Shown piece after piece: positions 1-11,050 of a stretch of 64,000 nt of DNA; the first letter of the stretch is position 1; each line of letters starts with the position of its first letter. Origin of the DNA: Ixodes scapularis (taxonomy: Eukaryota; Arthropoda; Arachnida; Ixodida; Ixodidae); assembly GCF_016920785.2 (NCBI RefSeq), contig NW_024609884.1, positions 30,982,080-31,046,079 on the forward strand, in the 5' to 3' direction. The notes beneath the pieces were generated by a model. It was not told the origin of the DNA and ran no database searches. It saw only the letters and a program-made list of their open reading frames with translations. The position numbers were made by a program, and so were the translations under genes.

Positions 1-446
1 AGATATGCTGACACGTATGCGCACATACAACAAACCTGTGCCTTGAGCATTTGCCACGACGAGCAAACTCAAAGCGTGGAGCTTGCTGGTCGTTCCTGCT
101 TCGCTCGCACCACCGGGGAAAAGGGTTACTACTGTTCTTGGGTTTTCGTCCACAAATTAAGGTAATTTGTGAAGCCTGGGTTCTATTTGTTTTTCACCAG
201 ATGCTTTAATTTAGAAACAAAAGTGTACCGCATCGTCAGTGCCCTTCGTTAAATTGTGGGAAGGGGAGCATCGGCGTCTTCGCTTCTACACCTAAACATC
301 GCCCTTGTAAGACAGACCATTGCATACTCAACGCTTGTTTTACGCGCACTTTTCAATATTCTGGAGGTGAGTCTACATTACCTGTGGGTATGCCGCCTAA
401 GAAAATGCTTGGGAGTCTCCCCTGCACCGGGAGTTCGACACTCTTT

Positions 447-600
447 TCACCCTTAAGTTGAAACTAGAAGCTCCGCCTTCAGCGTGAGCTCGCTGGCTTC
501 CGCAGTGCTTTGGTTGCGCGTGCCTACGCTGTCACACTTGTGTGAGCAAGGGCAGAAAGCTCTCGCTGAAGGCGCAGCTTCTAGCCTCAGCTTAGGGTGA
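447..600. repeat. Inverted-repeat element (foldback, family H copy 1)
   Basis: The left arm TCACCCTTAAGTTG and following AGAAGCTCCGCCTTCAGCG are repeated in inverse orientation at the right end (CGCTGAAGGCGCAGCTTCT, then CAGCTTAGGGTGA). The arms are about 45 bp with several mismatches around a GC-rich spacer. A related arm pair recurs at 33181-33306, which suggests a dispersed MITE-like family. No protein is encoded. Confidence 0.6.
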
Positions 601-622
601 ATGGAGTATAGTACTTGCAGAA

Positions 623-826
623 GCTATACTCTGTTCATCCTTAAGCTGAGACTGAAGCCAATGCTACAAGCGCGAGAGCAGGAGATCGAGGCTTTGAAAC
701 GTTCTTCCGCAGAACGAGCGCTCGCACTAGAAAGGCACGTCTCAAAGCCAGGACCGCGGGCTATCTCGCGCTTGTTGCTTTGGCTGTAGCCTCGGCTTAA
801 GGGGGAACGGAGTATTGGGCAGGAGA
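623..826. repeat. Inverted-repeat element adjoining family H
   Basis: CCTTAAGCTGAGACTGAAGC and ACAAGCGCGAG near the left end reappear inverted at the right end (CTCGCGCTTGTTGC, GCCTCGGCTTAAGGG). The terminal CTTAAG motif resembles that of the preceding element, so the two may be diverged relatives side by side. A small stem GAGTATAG/CTATACTC lies between them at about 604-631. Confidence 0.55.
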
Positions 827-2544
827 TCGAACTATAGGGGGCGCTTTATCGAGCTTGTTGTCCCCATAGCCCATAACACAGCATATCAAATAAATTGAAC
901 CTCGTCTAGCACGGCCCGGGCACGGGCACTTCGCTCTGACCAGTGCTCTAGCCGCACGAGAAGCGGCCTTCAAATCGTCATTTTCGATTTCTCGGATAAA
1001 AAAAAAAAAAGAAACCGGTTTGTTGTCTTTAGAGTTGAAGCGTACAGCTAAAAGCGTGAATGTTCGATCTCCTTCCCAATAAAGAACCTTCGGTTCCGGT
1101 TCGTCAAAACCAGGAACCTTTTTTTTTATTTTTGTTTTACAATTACTACACAGCATAACCACCACCAGCTTGTAAACTATCTAAAGGAGAGAACTGCAGG
1201 TGCACGATTGTTTACTGTACTTATGTAGTAATTGTTCCACCTAGACGATCCCATATTGCCCCAGATCGAAATGGGAGCATACAAGTTACAACCTCAAGTA
1301 AACAAATCTACAGTGTCACCTCTGGTCGCAATGCAAATGACTTCGCGTCATTTCTAGAACAAGTATAAACATTTCAGGCTTGCGTCAGCAGTATAGGATT
1401 CGTTACGGAAAAAGGCTCTGCGTCTGCTTCTTCGCAACCGACTAAAACGTGTGCGAACAGAACCAATTCTTTCGCCGAAATTCGTCAACCACATTCAAGC
1501 AGTATGCATTCTTTCTGCTCATCATTTTGTTATGAAGTGTTCGAGCAATCGTCGTCCGTACAGACTCCAATGTTTCCCGTGCCTCTTTGCAGGTCGTGAG
1601 CACATGTTATGTCGGTGTGCCGGGCCTCTCGGCAAATTTCAAGCGCGACAGAGACGGGCCACAACATCCTGCTTCGGAGGGCGCCCAGCAGACTTCTACG
1701 GTTCTCACTACAAGAAATCAAATTACTTGTAGTCGATAATTTTGGAAGTAATTTTGTAACAATTTTATTAAATTCATTGGGAACTAATCCCAAGAGTAAT
1801 CTGAGCACTTTTGGACGTACCGTATACCGTATATAGTTGGGGTCGAAAGTAGACGTCTTTGCTTCGATAGTCTGCACCCGGTGCATAGTCCGCACCTGGT
1901 GCTTAGTCGGCAGGAAGCTCACAAAGAAGCCTATAATATACATAAATCATGACTACCATACTCTTTCATTCACAAAATCGGTCTCGTATCGTCATAATTA
2001 ATGATATTGAAAATTAAAAATCCTGCTTAGTCCGCACGCGTAGATAGTCCGCAAAGCCTAAAATTTCAACTTTTAAAGTTACTTGCAACCGTTACAATTT
2101 TTCCCTCCGCGTTTTAATCGCTTTTCGTTAGAACTGGTACGGAGTAGACGGCACTGTGAAGGCATTCAGCAGCATCTCCATCAATTTTCACATACTAAAA
2201 AAAAAAAAGGAAGCTCGGTAAAATAACAAACAAACAAACAATTAGGAGTGCAGAGACTGGATCACGCTCAAGGACGAGCAAAATTTGCAAGTTTTATGAT
2301 TGTGCTACCTTTTCTCAACTAAAAATTATGCTTTCCGCATCTTCAGCCAGGCAAACGGCATCGAGCGTGCAAGATGCGAAGCTGTATAGTTAGGTTAAAA
2401 TTAGGTCCTCGCGCTAATTTTAGCTCCCGAAGTTTGATCGCGTGGTGTCGTCGAGTCGTCGAGTGAGCGTCTAAATGATCGTGCGTAGAGACACAACTGA
2501 CCTACGGCTCTTTGCAGAATTACTGACGTTTGATTTTATATATG
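827..2544. other. Unassigned spacer
   Basis: Mostly AT-rich single-copy-looking sequence with short poly-A/T runs (for example near 1000 and 2190). Open frames of up to 137 codons on the minus strand have no recognisable motif. No RNA gene or terminal repeat was seen. Confidence 0.5.
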
Positions 2545-2700
2545 TACAGTTCCGCGTTTTCGGTTTTTATATTTTCAAAATTCGGCGTACTTTTTTCGGT
2601 GTTTATTTTAAAACTCAATTTTCGGGGGGTTTTTTTCGGTGTATATTTATTCCGAAAACCGTTTACCATTTTTTTTTTCGGTGAATATCAAAGAAACACA
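2545..2700. repeat. Degenerate TTCGGTTTT-type low-complexity repeat
   Basis: Alternating TTTTCGG, TTCGGTG and CCGAAAACCG words, in both orientations, fill this stretch. The same vocabulary (CGGTTTAAACCG, TTTATCGG, CGAA) recurs at 3285-3455, 15547-15665, 44385-45015 and 60175-60330, so it is a dispersed, rapidly decaying family and not a gene. Confidence 0.45.
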
Positions 2701-3284
2701 TACCGACAACGGATCAGATGATCCTTGTAGCTGTGATATTTGTGATCATTCAAAGAACAACGACGCATATACATACGTCGTCTTCGCTACGACTTCCGTC
2801 AGGACACACCTCAAAACAGCGGAATTCGCGGGAATAATCTTCAGCGCTCTGCTTTTTCCTTTCTATTGGAACGACATGACCGTCTGAGGCGATGACCGCA
2901 CAGAAACCAACGGAAGGGCAAAAAAAAAAAAAAAAAAATTCATTGCACTTATGTTCTTAACCGCAGGGAAGTTTGAGAGAGGGTGTTAAGAAAGGTATTA
3001 ACGGCTTTCCTCGATGTCCTCTGAAGTGCAAAAAGCGAAAACCCTTATACTAGCCCACATCCGAACTTTGTTTTTTAGGACCGGGAACTTGACACAAAGC
3101 CCGATCACGGAAAGGACACAGATATCCCGCGAAGGCCCATCCAAGACCCTTTTTTGTTGCATGTTGAACCTTGGGAGAGGGCAATCACGAAGGCACACAA
3201 TGTCGAACCTTGCAAAGCCCTCTCTCTCTCTCTCCCCCTCTCCCACCCACTTCGACGCGGCCCTAAAAAAAACAGACCCTTTTC
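2701..3284. other. Unassigned spacer
   Basis: Nothing recognisable beyond an 18-base poly-A at about 2921-2938 and a CT-dinucleotide run at about 3219-3240. Confidence 0.4.
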
Positions 3285-3455
3285 GGTTAAAACCAAATTT
3301 TAGAAAACGGATTAGACGTACTTTTATCGGTGTCTATCGGTTTAAACCGAAAACGCCGAACCTACAAACTGACCCTTTCGGTTAAAACCGAATTTCCGAA
3401 AATGGATTCGGCGTACTTTTATCGGTTTAAACCGAATACTCCGAACCCTAGTATA
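3285..3455. repeat. CGGTTTAAACCG repeat, two imperfect tandem units
   Basis: Two units of about 85-90 bp each contain CGGTTAAAACC, a GGATT(A/C)GRCGTACTTTTATCGG segment and the 12-bp palindrome CGGTTTAAACCG. The unit ends GCCGAACC or TCCGAACCCTAG. Similar end motifs (ACGGAACTCTAG) occur near 45015, consistent with a dispersed element whose terminus is CTAG-GGTTCGG. Confidence 0.5.
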
Positions 3456-3777
3456 TGGCTGCAGTACCTAACCAATCATATCCGGTTAGGCGCCAGACAA
3501 CGGAAGTCGAGAGGCCGACTGTCAGCCGAACGCTGACTCAGAGCTCGTCTCCTCACTGACTGGACACCAGTGCCAGACTTCCTCGAGTGCCTTACAGGGT
3601 TACTTCCCGGCGGGGGAAAACATCACGTTTTCAGACATACAGCGGCGCTCTGTTCCGTGGAACAAGCGGGCACCAGGCTTCCCCAGACAAAGAGCCCAAG
3701 AGAGCGCGATGACAGAAAAGTAGAGAAACTTCGTTAGGCGCCTTCAGTTTGCGCGCTGCAGCCATACCTCGGCAAAC
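3456..3777. other. Unassigned spacer
   Basis: No feature recognised in this 320-bp stretch. Confidence 0.35.
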
Positions 3778-4092
3778 CTCACTCATGAGGGCCCTCACTC
3801 GCCCTCACTTACCCTGATCTTCACAGGTGAGGTGAGGGTGAGTGAGTTTCTGAACCAGGAAAATTCATGAGTGTGAGGGTGAGTGAGGGCCGTGAGAGAT
3901 GTGAGGAACGTGAGTGCGTGATGGGTATGAGGGCGTGAGGGCCATGAGTGCGTGAGGTGCTTCAGGGCCATGAGTGCGTGAGGGCGGTGAGGGGCGTGAG
4001 GGTCATGAGTGCATGAGGGGCGTGAGGGTGGTGAGTGGCGTGAGGGCGGTGAGTGCGTGAGGGGCGTGAGGGCCATGAGTGCATGAGGGGCG
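3778..4092 (+). repeat. GTGAGGGC-type minisatellite
   Basis: An irregular tandem array built from 8-10 bp words GTGAGGGC, GTGAGTGC, GTGAGGGG and CATGAGTG runs through about 315 bp. The first 40 bases carry the complementary strand words (CCCTCAC), so the array switches orientation near 3820. Units are too heterogeneous to give a single exact period. The apparent His/Pro/Thr-rich minus-strand frame across it is an artefact of the repeat. Confidence 0.8.
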
Positions 4093-5092
4093 TAGAGTGT
4101 CTAGATTTAGGATAGAGAGCAATTGAAACAAATAGAAAGTTTGCAATTTAATGACGGATGCCTCCCGATGCTCCTGGGCAAACTGACCGCGAATGCGCGG
4201 GCGTTGCGTTTTCACGGGTCAAGGAGAAAAGCGGGCGGAGAGGACGCTTGCAAATGATCGACGCCTTCGTCATATCTTCGCAGCTCTTACTACAAACGCG
4301 GCCCATAAAACACACGAGTCACGACCAGTTGGAAGCACTCTGCAAGGCTCACTGCAACGCTGCCGCGTTTCCATTTTTTTGTTTGTTTTGTTTTTTTTCT
4401 TTTTGCATTCCGCATACTTAGTGCTTCGCACAGTTCAACTGACTCGGAGAACTTGGCACCTGTACTACAGGCCCACCGCAGAGGATGACACTCACAAATA
4501 AGACATCTTATCGTGCACGACAAACGGCAGCGAGTTTAGCCAACAATCGCGCGCCCACTTCAGCCAAGCGGGTGCGCCGCTTCGCACGGATGGAAATAGA
4601 GCAGGCACGACGCCGCTCGCGACCCCAGCGAATTGGCGTCCAACGATTTTCGCGAAGATTCCGGCCTCCCATTCACGCATGGCTCCGTGTGATGAAGAAA
4701 TAAACTTTGTTTGGTATCGTTGTATCGTATCGATACCATTGGTGCCATCGAGCCTCCCCATGTCGGTCCAGTTTCTCCAGACTACCACATCACATTCTGT
4801 GTTGCCACTGCCTTTGTCAGGCTGGTACGGTAAATGGGAGAATTTCTTGTTTTGTTTAGATCGATACGATCGTACGTGACCACCTTCCCAATTATAACTT
4901 AAATCGTACGTGAGTTTAAAAAAGTGACCTAATATGTTCTAAAATAAAATGTATCATTTGCTATAAAGTGGTGGGCGAATGGGGACTGCACGTAAGGATT
5001 CCTAATTGGTACGAATCCAACTGTAAGCATCACGTGTAATCACTTTTTTGTTCTTTATATATATATATATGTCATATATATTAGAAGTCATA
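4093..5092. other. Unassigned spacer
   Basis: Moderate GC in the first 600 bp, AT-rich afterwards, with a short TA run at about 5057-5071. No recognisable coding or terminal-repeat signal. Confidence 0.4.
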
Positions 5093-6485
5093 TAAGGGTG
5101 TTTTCATCTCAAATGGTGCAAGAAAAAAAAATTAGACCCAAGAAAATTAAAAATATATATATTTTGATGCAAAATGTGCGAGTAGAACGAAACTGCAAAT
5201 TAGAACTACGGAACATTTTTTTCGTTCTTGAGTTTTGGGCTTCGAAAGAGCAGAAGGTACGTCTTGCCCTTTTTGCAGTTTTCACGAGTGACACCATTTG
5301 GAGTCTCGAAACTTGTGGATTATTTTTTTTTCACGATTATTATAACTTCTTTTACTGCCTTAATACTTTAAGATGTTGCTTTAAAATGAGACACCAGATC
5401 TGTGGACAGCATAGAACCTGCCAGCGAAACAAAACAAAAGGGAAAGGCTGCCAATCTCGAAGACGATGGCACTTGAGCTTTAGCTCTGCGCCTCCTTGAA
5501 ATCAAAGGTTGTCTGTAGCTTTTTTCCTTTCTATCACGTGCATGGTTAATGGTATGGTAGTCGTTTCTAATGTTCATAGTGACCCTGCTTGTACTAAATG
5601 AGCAATCACGACAGCTTAATCTCATAGTAGTTTACTGAGTAATCAAACTGAACGGGCGTAAGAACACCCTACCATATTATATTAGAAATACTATCGATGT
5701 ATAAGTTTTGCCGAACTGTGTGTGGACTCGAGAACCAATAAAAACTATTAGATCATGTTACAAACATAACTCATATCTAAGTGAAAAACGAAATGACAGC
5801 GATATGCGTCGTAGAATGGAGGTACAAATATGTCTTCTTTTCAAACGGATTGCTTAATATGATCCAAGTATGTCAAAGAAATTGTATTGCCTTTATAAAA
5901 GCACGCAGACAACTTTCTATATAAAAAATTGAAAAATACGCATTTTCTTAAAATGACATTGAATTTCGTGCTTTTAGTTTTTCCTTACGTGTTTACACTG
6001 TTCTTTCTTCTATATAGACTATACTTAAATTAGCAATAGTATACATTTTGAATAGGCTTAGATGCAAGCTTTCATTTGATAAGTTCCTTATGCCTTAAAT
6101 AATTGTAAATCAAAAGCTAGCTCGATTCAAACTTGGCCCATTATTGTCAAAGGAGCAAGATTCAAGTATTTTTATTTTATAAAATACAATAAAAAAAACT
6201 CACTTCTAGGGATCATTGATCCTTCTATACGAAGTATTAAAACAGTAAAATAAAGTTATCACTGTTGTGAAAAAGATATTCTAAACGCTGGGAGACTCCA
6301 AAATGTACCACTCGTGAAAACTGCAAAAATCGCAAGACCTAGCTTCTGGCCCTTTCACAACCCCAAAAAAAAAAAAACTCATTTTCAGTTTTGTTCTAGC
6401 CACATTTTCCACCAACGTATATATTTTTCAATATTTTTTGAAGAACTAATTTTTTCATGCACGATTTGAGCTGAAATCACCCATA
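5093..6485. mobile_element. Long-inverted-repeat DNA element, about 1.4 kb
   Basis: Bases from about 5093 to 5312 (starting AAGGGTGTTTTCATCTCAAA) are present inverted at about 6285-6485 (ending TTTGAGCTGAAATCACCC). Arms are about 200 bp and clearly homologous: both contain a TTTTTGCAGTTTTCACGAGTG core and a GTGCGAGTAGAAC / GTGGCTAGAACA segment. The roughly 970-bp interior is AT-rich with no transposase frame, so it is a non-autonomous element. Terminal GGGTG(A/T)TTT is shared with the palindromes at 17928 and 46296. The exact ends and target duplication are not clear; TA is adjacent on both sides. Confidence 0.65.
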
Positions 6486-7012
6486 AATGCCACAATAACA
6501 AATGTGCGGGAATTGGAAGACTTCCCAATTGTCCCGTTTCCATCTTACGCAACCGGCCATAAAATGACCTAGTGGAGTTCGCCCGAGGTAGCCTCGCCAC
6601 GGCCGCTCGACCTTGTACAGCAGTGACTCGCGATTGACTGACGTATACTTCATGCAGCACCCACTAGAATTAATCAAAGCCCGTGAGTGTTGCCTCAACG
6701 TCTGTCCAAGCGCTGCATTGGTTCTTTCTACTCCCGTTCCACTTCCACACGTGAACCACACATTAAACCGTCTAATAGAAACATTCAGAATGCGTACCTC
6801 TTACTTCACAGATATAACGTTGCACGCGCCGATCTTTCTAGGAGCAACTTATTTTGGGTTTTCTTTTTCAACGATTTTCAGTACGTTATTAGCTATAACT
6901 TTTCACGCATCTTTATTCATGTAAACGTTTATTGCAGAGAAAGTGGCGGACAGAGGGTTTCGCCAATAGCACCTAGAAGACAAGGTCTGTGCATTTCCCC
7001 CTAGTATGATGT
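6486..7012. other. Unassigned spacer
   Basis: No feature recognised. Open frames on both strands are short and overlap each other. Confidence 0.35.
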
Positions 7013-7165
7013 ACACGGAACGAACGGTATACGAGCCACGGTAGCCAATCAACCTTCCCATGCCTGGCACGTGACTTCACGCTCCGCACAGCCGGAAGGT
7101 TACGTGACAGGTTCCGAGCTATGGATTGGCTCCGGTCACTCGACGCGTGCGTTGCGGTATACATT
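7013..7165. mobile_element. MITE-like inverted repeat, family V copy 1
   Basis: The left arm has GTATACGAGCCACGG then TAGCCAATCAACC and a CACGTGAC box. The right arm carries the inverse: TTACGTGACAGG, GGATTGGCTCCGGTCACTCG and TTGCGGTATAC. The second copy, at 10343-10533, preserves the same order and has better terminal repeats. No coding capacity. Confidence 0.5.
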
Positions 7166-7182
7166 GGAAGCTGAACAACTGT

Positions 7183-7602
7183 ATAGGGTGCTCCAAAAAA
7201 TATTTACAGGGCATTTTTTTTTTGACCGCAACCCAAATGCCATAGCTTCAGTACGATCCAATATTTTATTTAAAAGTCATAAGTGATTTTCTGAAAATTT
7301 TAATGGGAAAATGGGGCCTATTGTTGCCGGTTTTCAGTTTCTGGCGTTATAGAGCACCATGCATGTATTCGAGACCTCCGTCGGCCAGCATTTTCCCATT
7401 GACATTTTCAGAAAATCCTTTATAACTTTTGAATAAAATATCATTACGCGCTGAGACTTTCGCATCTGGTTCGGGCCTCTAGCTCTACCTTCGGGCAGAG
7501 AATGAGCGTTCGGCCATGCATTGTTCATTTTGCGGGGCAAAAGAACAAAAAACAAAAAAGAAACTTTTAAATATTTTTTCGGAGACACATGCTCCAATTG
7601 CG
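7183..7602. mobile_element. Foldback MITE with mariner-like TATAGGGTGCTCC end
   Basis: Left arm 7183-7320 starts TATAGGGTGCTCCAAAAAAT. The right arm (about 7387-7602) is its inverse, including TTTTCTGAAAA plus TGGGAAAATG and an outer AAATATTTTTTCGGAG. Arms exceed 100 bp around a central spacer of about 65 bp. TA-flanked GGGTGCTCC-type ends are typical of non-autonomous IS630/Tc1/mariner elements, so the superfamily is inferred from the end sequence only. Confidence 0.6.
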
Positions 7603-7703
7603 GATAGGAAGGTGATCGCTGCGTCGCCGCATGCGCGTCGCCTTGAGCGCGTCTTGCAGCGTCTCAGAGCGAGCGCAATATACTATGCGGGAAGCAAGCC
7701 GTT

Positions 7704-7883
7704 TGCTTCTTACGCAGAAGTTGCGGTAACGTCACAATTGTGCCGAGCTCTGATTGGCTTTGATTGAAAGGATGGTGGGTATACCGCAATGCTAAATGCC
7801 TTGAAGTCTACCCACTATTTTTTTTTAATCAGCCAATAAGAGTTTGGCGTTCTGACGTCATCGCCACCCGTGTGCAAGAAGCA
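7704..7883. mobile_element. MITE family G, copy 1
   Basis: Starts TGCTTCTTACGCAGAAGTTG, continues GCGGTAACGTCAC and ends TGTGCAAGAAGCA, the inverse of the start. The interior holds TGGTGGGTATACCGC...GTCTACCCACTA, an inner inverted pair. Homologous copies lie at 10876-11050 and 12654-12816. It is a roughly 180-bp non-coding foldback element. Confidence 0.65.
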
Positions 7884-8301
7884 GACGACACTTGCGCTCC
7901 GCATAGAGCGCGGCGACGCCAAGATGCACGCGTCTGCCACGTCTGTCATCGAGCTTCAGCGTGTTTGCCGCTTGGGGCGACCGAAGTGGTCACGGTCATG
8001 AGCCATATGCTCACCGACAGCGTCATATATAGACGCTTTACACACGCGCTCAATTACAGCCGCCATTGCTGACCTTCTCTTGTCTTACCGAGATGCCGAG
8101 CAACTGAAACGGTAGTTGACGATTCTCTACAAAGGCCGATGCTTTAGAAAAGGATACAGTTGAATCTAATATGGCAATAACCTGGCCTGCTATGGTAATG
8201 ATGAAGTGAAATAAACGGAATAAGAGGAAACGAAAACCGAAGGTCAGTTATGGCGGCGTCCATGCACAGCTGCTGCAAAGCGTCTATACCGCCATGTATA
8301 G
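7884..8301. other. Unassigned spacer
   Basis: GC-moderate sequence with no identifiable gene. The palindromic trace GCGTCATATATAGACGC occurs near 8019. Confidence 0.35.
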
Positions 8302-8890
8302 CTGGTTACTATAGACTACTGGCCTCTCCCCAAAACGGCCAAGCACTCCCGGCATAAACTGCGACCTGACCATAAGCAAATGCTCGAAAGGCAGCTGTCC
8401 GGGTGACAGGCGCCTGTCGCGGCCGTCTTTCCGCAGCCACGCAAGAGGAAGAAAACGACTGAAGAGGACGTCGCTGAACGGAAGCGGAGGAACAGCGCGA
8501 TCCAACGGGTTCGCCGCGTCAATGAGACGCGGAAAAAGAGAGCGTTTAGCTATAGCGACATAGAAGCATGCAAGGCGGGCTCATTCTGCTACCGACGACG
8601 GCCGAATGAAAGAACGAGATCCTTCGAGAACTAAACGACAAAGAGCGTCGATTTTCGGAGGTTTACGTGGGCCATCAAGTACTTCGAAAAGCATTCCTGG
8701 TTCAAGAGCGGCGCGTATATTGATGGCAAATGTGCGTAAATTCCGTGGTTAGACACCCGCGGTGTAGGGTTCGTCTTAGTTAATTCGGCGGAATATGGGC
8801 TTCATAAAAGAAACGTCGTAATTCGATCGCATTTTGACGTATTCTATACAGCGGAACACTGTAAAACGCAGCGCTACGCCGTTTTTGTTA
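8302..8890 (+). pseudogene. Decayed coding frame with basic Arg/Lys-rich segment, unrecognised
   Basis: One plus-strand frame stays open over about 196 codons apart from three stops (TGA 8404, TAA 8632, TAA 8737); roughly nine stops would be expected by chance. The central part, 8407-8631, reads as a very basic charged segment (KRKKTTEEDVAERKRRN, then QRVRRVNET) like the Arg/Glu repeat segments that accompany mobile-element proteins in arthropods. After the second stop it continues as TWAIKYFEKHSWFKSGAYID. It has no start codon in context, no clear 5' or 3' limit and a microsatellite directly downstream. I do not recognise the family; the most economical reading is a decayed exon or transposon ORF fragment. 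Confidence 0.3.
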
Positions 8891-8900
8891 CCCCCCCCCC

Positions 8901-8974
<74 letters not shown>
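8891..8974. repeat. Poly-C tract and (TA)n microsatellite
   Basis: Twelve C residues (8891-8902) are followed by an uninterrupted TA repeat of about 70 bases. Confidence 0.95.
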
Positions 8975-8976
<2 letters not shown>

Positions 8977-9173
8977 AAACAGCTGATAACTACTGGGGGG
9001 CCAGATTTGGCTATACATATGCATGACTAAATGTCCGACAGGTCGTACGACGCGTCAAAAGGATTGCCGAACCAGTCCAGTTGACGGCCAATCAAGGCCT
9101 CATGAATCAACATACAAATAGTTAAATGCGATATTTTCTGAAGACGGCTTATATGGCCAGCGCAAGTAAACAG

Positions 9174-9770
9174 TGTAATTGGGAAGGCAGGCAAGTCTCT
9201 TGGTTTTTTTGAAGAGTAACCTCAAGCATGTTAGTAGCGAGGTTAAAGAAGCCGCCTATCAAGCATACATTAGGCCGTTTCTGGAATGTGCTTGCCCTGT
9301 GTGGGATCCGGCTTACGGTGTTTATGTCACTGTACTTGAGCGCATTCAATCTGCCACTGCTCGGTCTGTCCTGTGGAGATATTATCGCTTTTTAAGCACA
9401 ACAGAAATGAAACAAGAGTTGGGCTGCGTTTTCTTGCAGGAGCGCCGTGATGCCTCCGACTGAAGCTTTTTTATTCTATTTATCATAAACAAAGAGGAAT
9501 TTCTGCCTCATCATAGTTACAACAGCTAAATTATATCTCACTGCGAACAGGTCATTCTTGCCAGGTTCGACTGTATGCCGCCGAATCAAATCTTTCTAAA
9601 CACTTTTTTTTTTTTTGCGTACCATTTCAGATTGGAATTGGTTACCAGAGGAAGTGGTGTGCCGTGAGAATGCTGATTTATTTTATAATGCATTGTGGGG
9701 CACAATGCATTATGCGCAACATGCCCAAGAGGCGCTGCGGGTTTTTGCTGAATGAAGAATAAAGAATAAG
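9174..9770 (+). mobile_element. LINE (non-LTR retrotransposon) ORF2 3' fragment
   Basis: The translation shows the C-terminal end of a LINE reverse transcriptase ORF: FLKSNLKHVSSEVKEAAY, YIRPFLECACPVWDP, then LERIQSATARSV and STTEMKQELG, matching the order seen after the RT domain in Jockey/CR1-type elements. Further downstream, in another frame, come RTGHSCQVRLYAAESN and RTISDWNWLPEEVV, the usual last block before the stop, followed by an AATAAAGAATAA tail. The copy is 5'-truncated, frameshifted (including a shift at the T-run near 9205 and another before 9540) and inactive. Clade is inferred from these motifs only. Confidence 0.8.
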
Positions 9771-10342
9771 TGCACGCGACGACCGTGATTGACGGCGGGT
9801 GCGGCAATCCTTCTGACGTGTCATATAACCGGCCCCCGCAGTAGCTATCACCTCTTCGGAGCAATAAACAAATACCCACGAGGGCGATATTTCGCGATCA
9901 CTGATGAGATGGAAAGCAGCTGTTCAGGCCTCGGTGCGATGCACTTCCAAAAAGTGGTTCCGGCAGGGCATGGAAGCGCCGTCACACCGATGGTGCAAGT
10001 GTGTTCGCCTCTAGGAGGAGTATGTGAATAAAGTAAAGATTTTTACCGTCCTCTATAATAACCGGCAACAGCAGACAAAAAAAAAAAGCTTAAATTAAAG
10101 GTTGGGGCTAGCTCCAATCCACGCTGTGAAGCTGGTTGGCCAGCGAAGCTACGGTATCACCTGCAACGATTACCCACTGCACTATACCAAATGCCGCCAC
10201 TGGTCGCAGCACGCCGCTGCTGGTCGTATTACCGTTTCTTTTACGTTTTTGCCGCTTCTCGTATTCACGCTGCTCCTCGGGAGTCCGAACTACGCATGGC
10301 CTACCCACGGCGGTGCTGCAACAACAATGAAGTCAGTTGCTG
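9771..10342. other. Unassigned spacer
   Basis: No gene recognised. It contains a short AATAAAGTAAAG stretch near 10027 that could be another retroelement tail, and a 10-A run near 10078. Confidence 0.35.
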
Positions 10343-10533
10343 TACTATTTCACCTTACGTCCAGCGCAGCGGATGTTACGAGCCATCGGAGCCAATCCAA
10401 GGCCGTGTGAGTGTCACGTGACTTTAGAGAGGGGACACAGCGACGCGCGAAAAGCGCATCACGGGTTACGGTCACAGAACGGGATTGGCTAGGAGAGCTC
10501 GTAGCGTCCGCACGTAAGGTGAAACGAAGTATA
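10343..10533. mobile_element. MITE-like inverted repeat, family V copy 2
   Basis: The ends are TACTATTTCACCTTACGT on the left and ACGTAAGGTGAAACGAAGTA on the right. Inside, the arms continue with GTTACGAGCCATCGGAGCC / inverse GGCTAGGAGAGCTCGTAGC. The central part has a CACGTGAC box as in copy 1 at 7013. Total 191 bp, non-coding. Confidence 0.65.
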
Positions 10534-10875
10534 GGCGGGCTCTTCTTTTTATATCTGAAAGGCTAGTGACGTCGCTCCGTACGTCGCAAACTTCTGTCCC
10601 CCGCGGCAGCTTGCGCAACAGTAACTTTACCGTGAAACGTATGCGGTGAGTGCTACATGCTTCGCGTTGTTATCGGAAGCGCCTTATCATCAATTATGTG
10701 GTTTAGATACTTGTTTTGTGCTTGTTCTTCATTGAAACGAATGCTGCGCTGTATGTTATATGCGTGATGTATGCACTTCTCGCTTCAATCGCTAGATTTC
10801 TTCTTTTTTTTTTTTCGTGAGAATGCCGACGCGTACAAATCCGACCAACGAGTCATATGTGGAGAGCGAGTCGAC

Positions 10876-11050
10876 TGCTTCTTACACAGTAGTTGCGGTG
10901 ACGTTAGAACGGCGCCGAGGTCTCATAGGCTTTGATTAAGAAACATAGTGGGTAGACCTCACTGCTCGATGCCTTGAGCCCACTATATTTCTCTATCAGG
11001 CAATAACACCTCGGCGTTCTGGCAGCATCGCAACCCCTGTGCAGGTAGCA
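10876..11050. mobile_element. MITE family G, copy 2
   Basis: TGCTTCTTACACAGTAGTTG at the left and CCCCTGTGCAGGTAGCA at the right are imperfect inverses. The interior TAGAACGGCGCCGAGGTCT...ACACCTCGGCGTTCTGG is a second inverted pair, and AACATAGTGGGTAGACCTCA is shared nearly base for base with copy 3 at 12654. Confidence 0.7.

Noticed and set aside
447..826. CRISPR-like or regulatory repeat array from spaced inverted repeats
   Set aside because: Repeats are inverted, diverged and not regularly spaced, and the genome is evidently eukaryotic.
3795..4215. His/Thr/Leu/Pro-rich minus-strand frames
   Set aside because: They are translations of the GTGAGGGC minisatellite.
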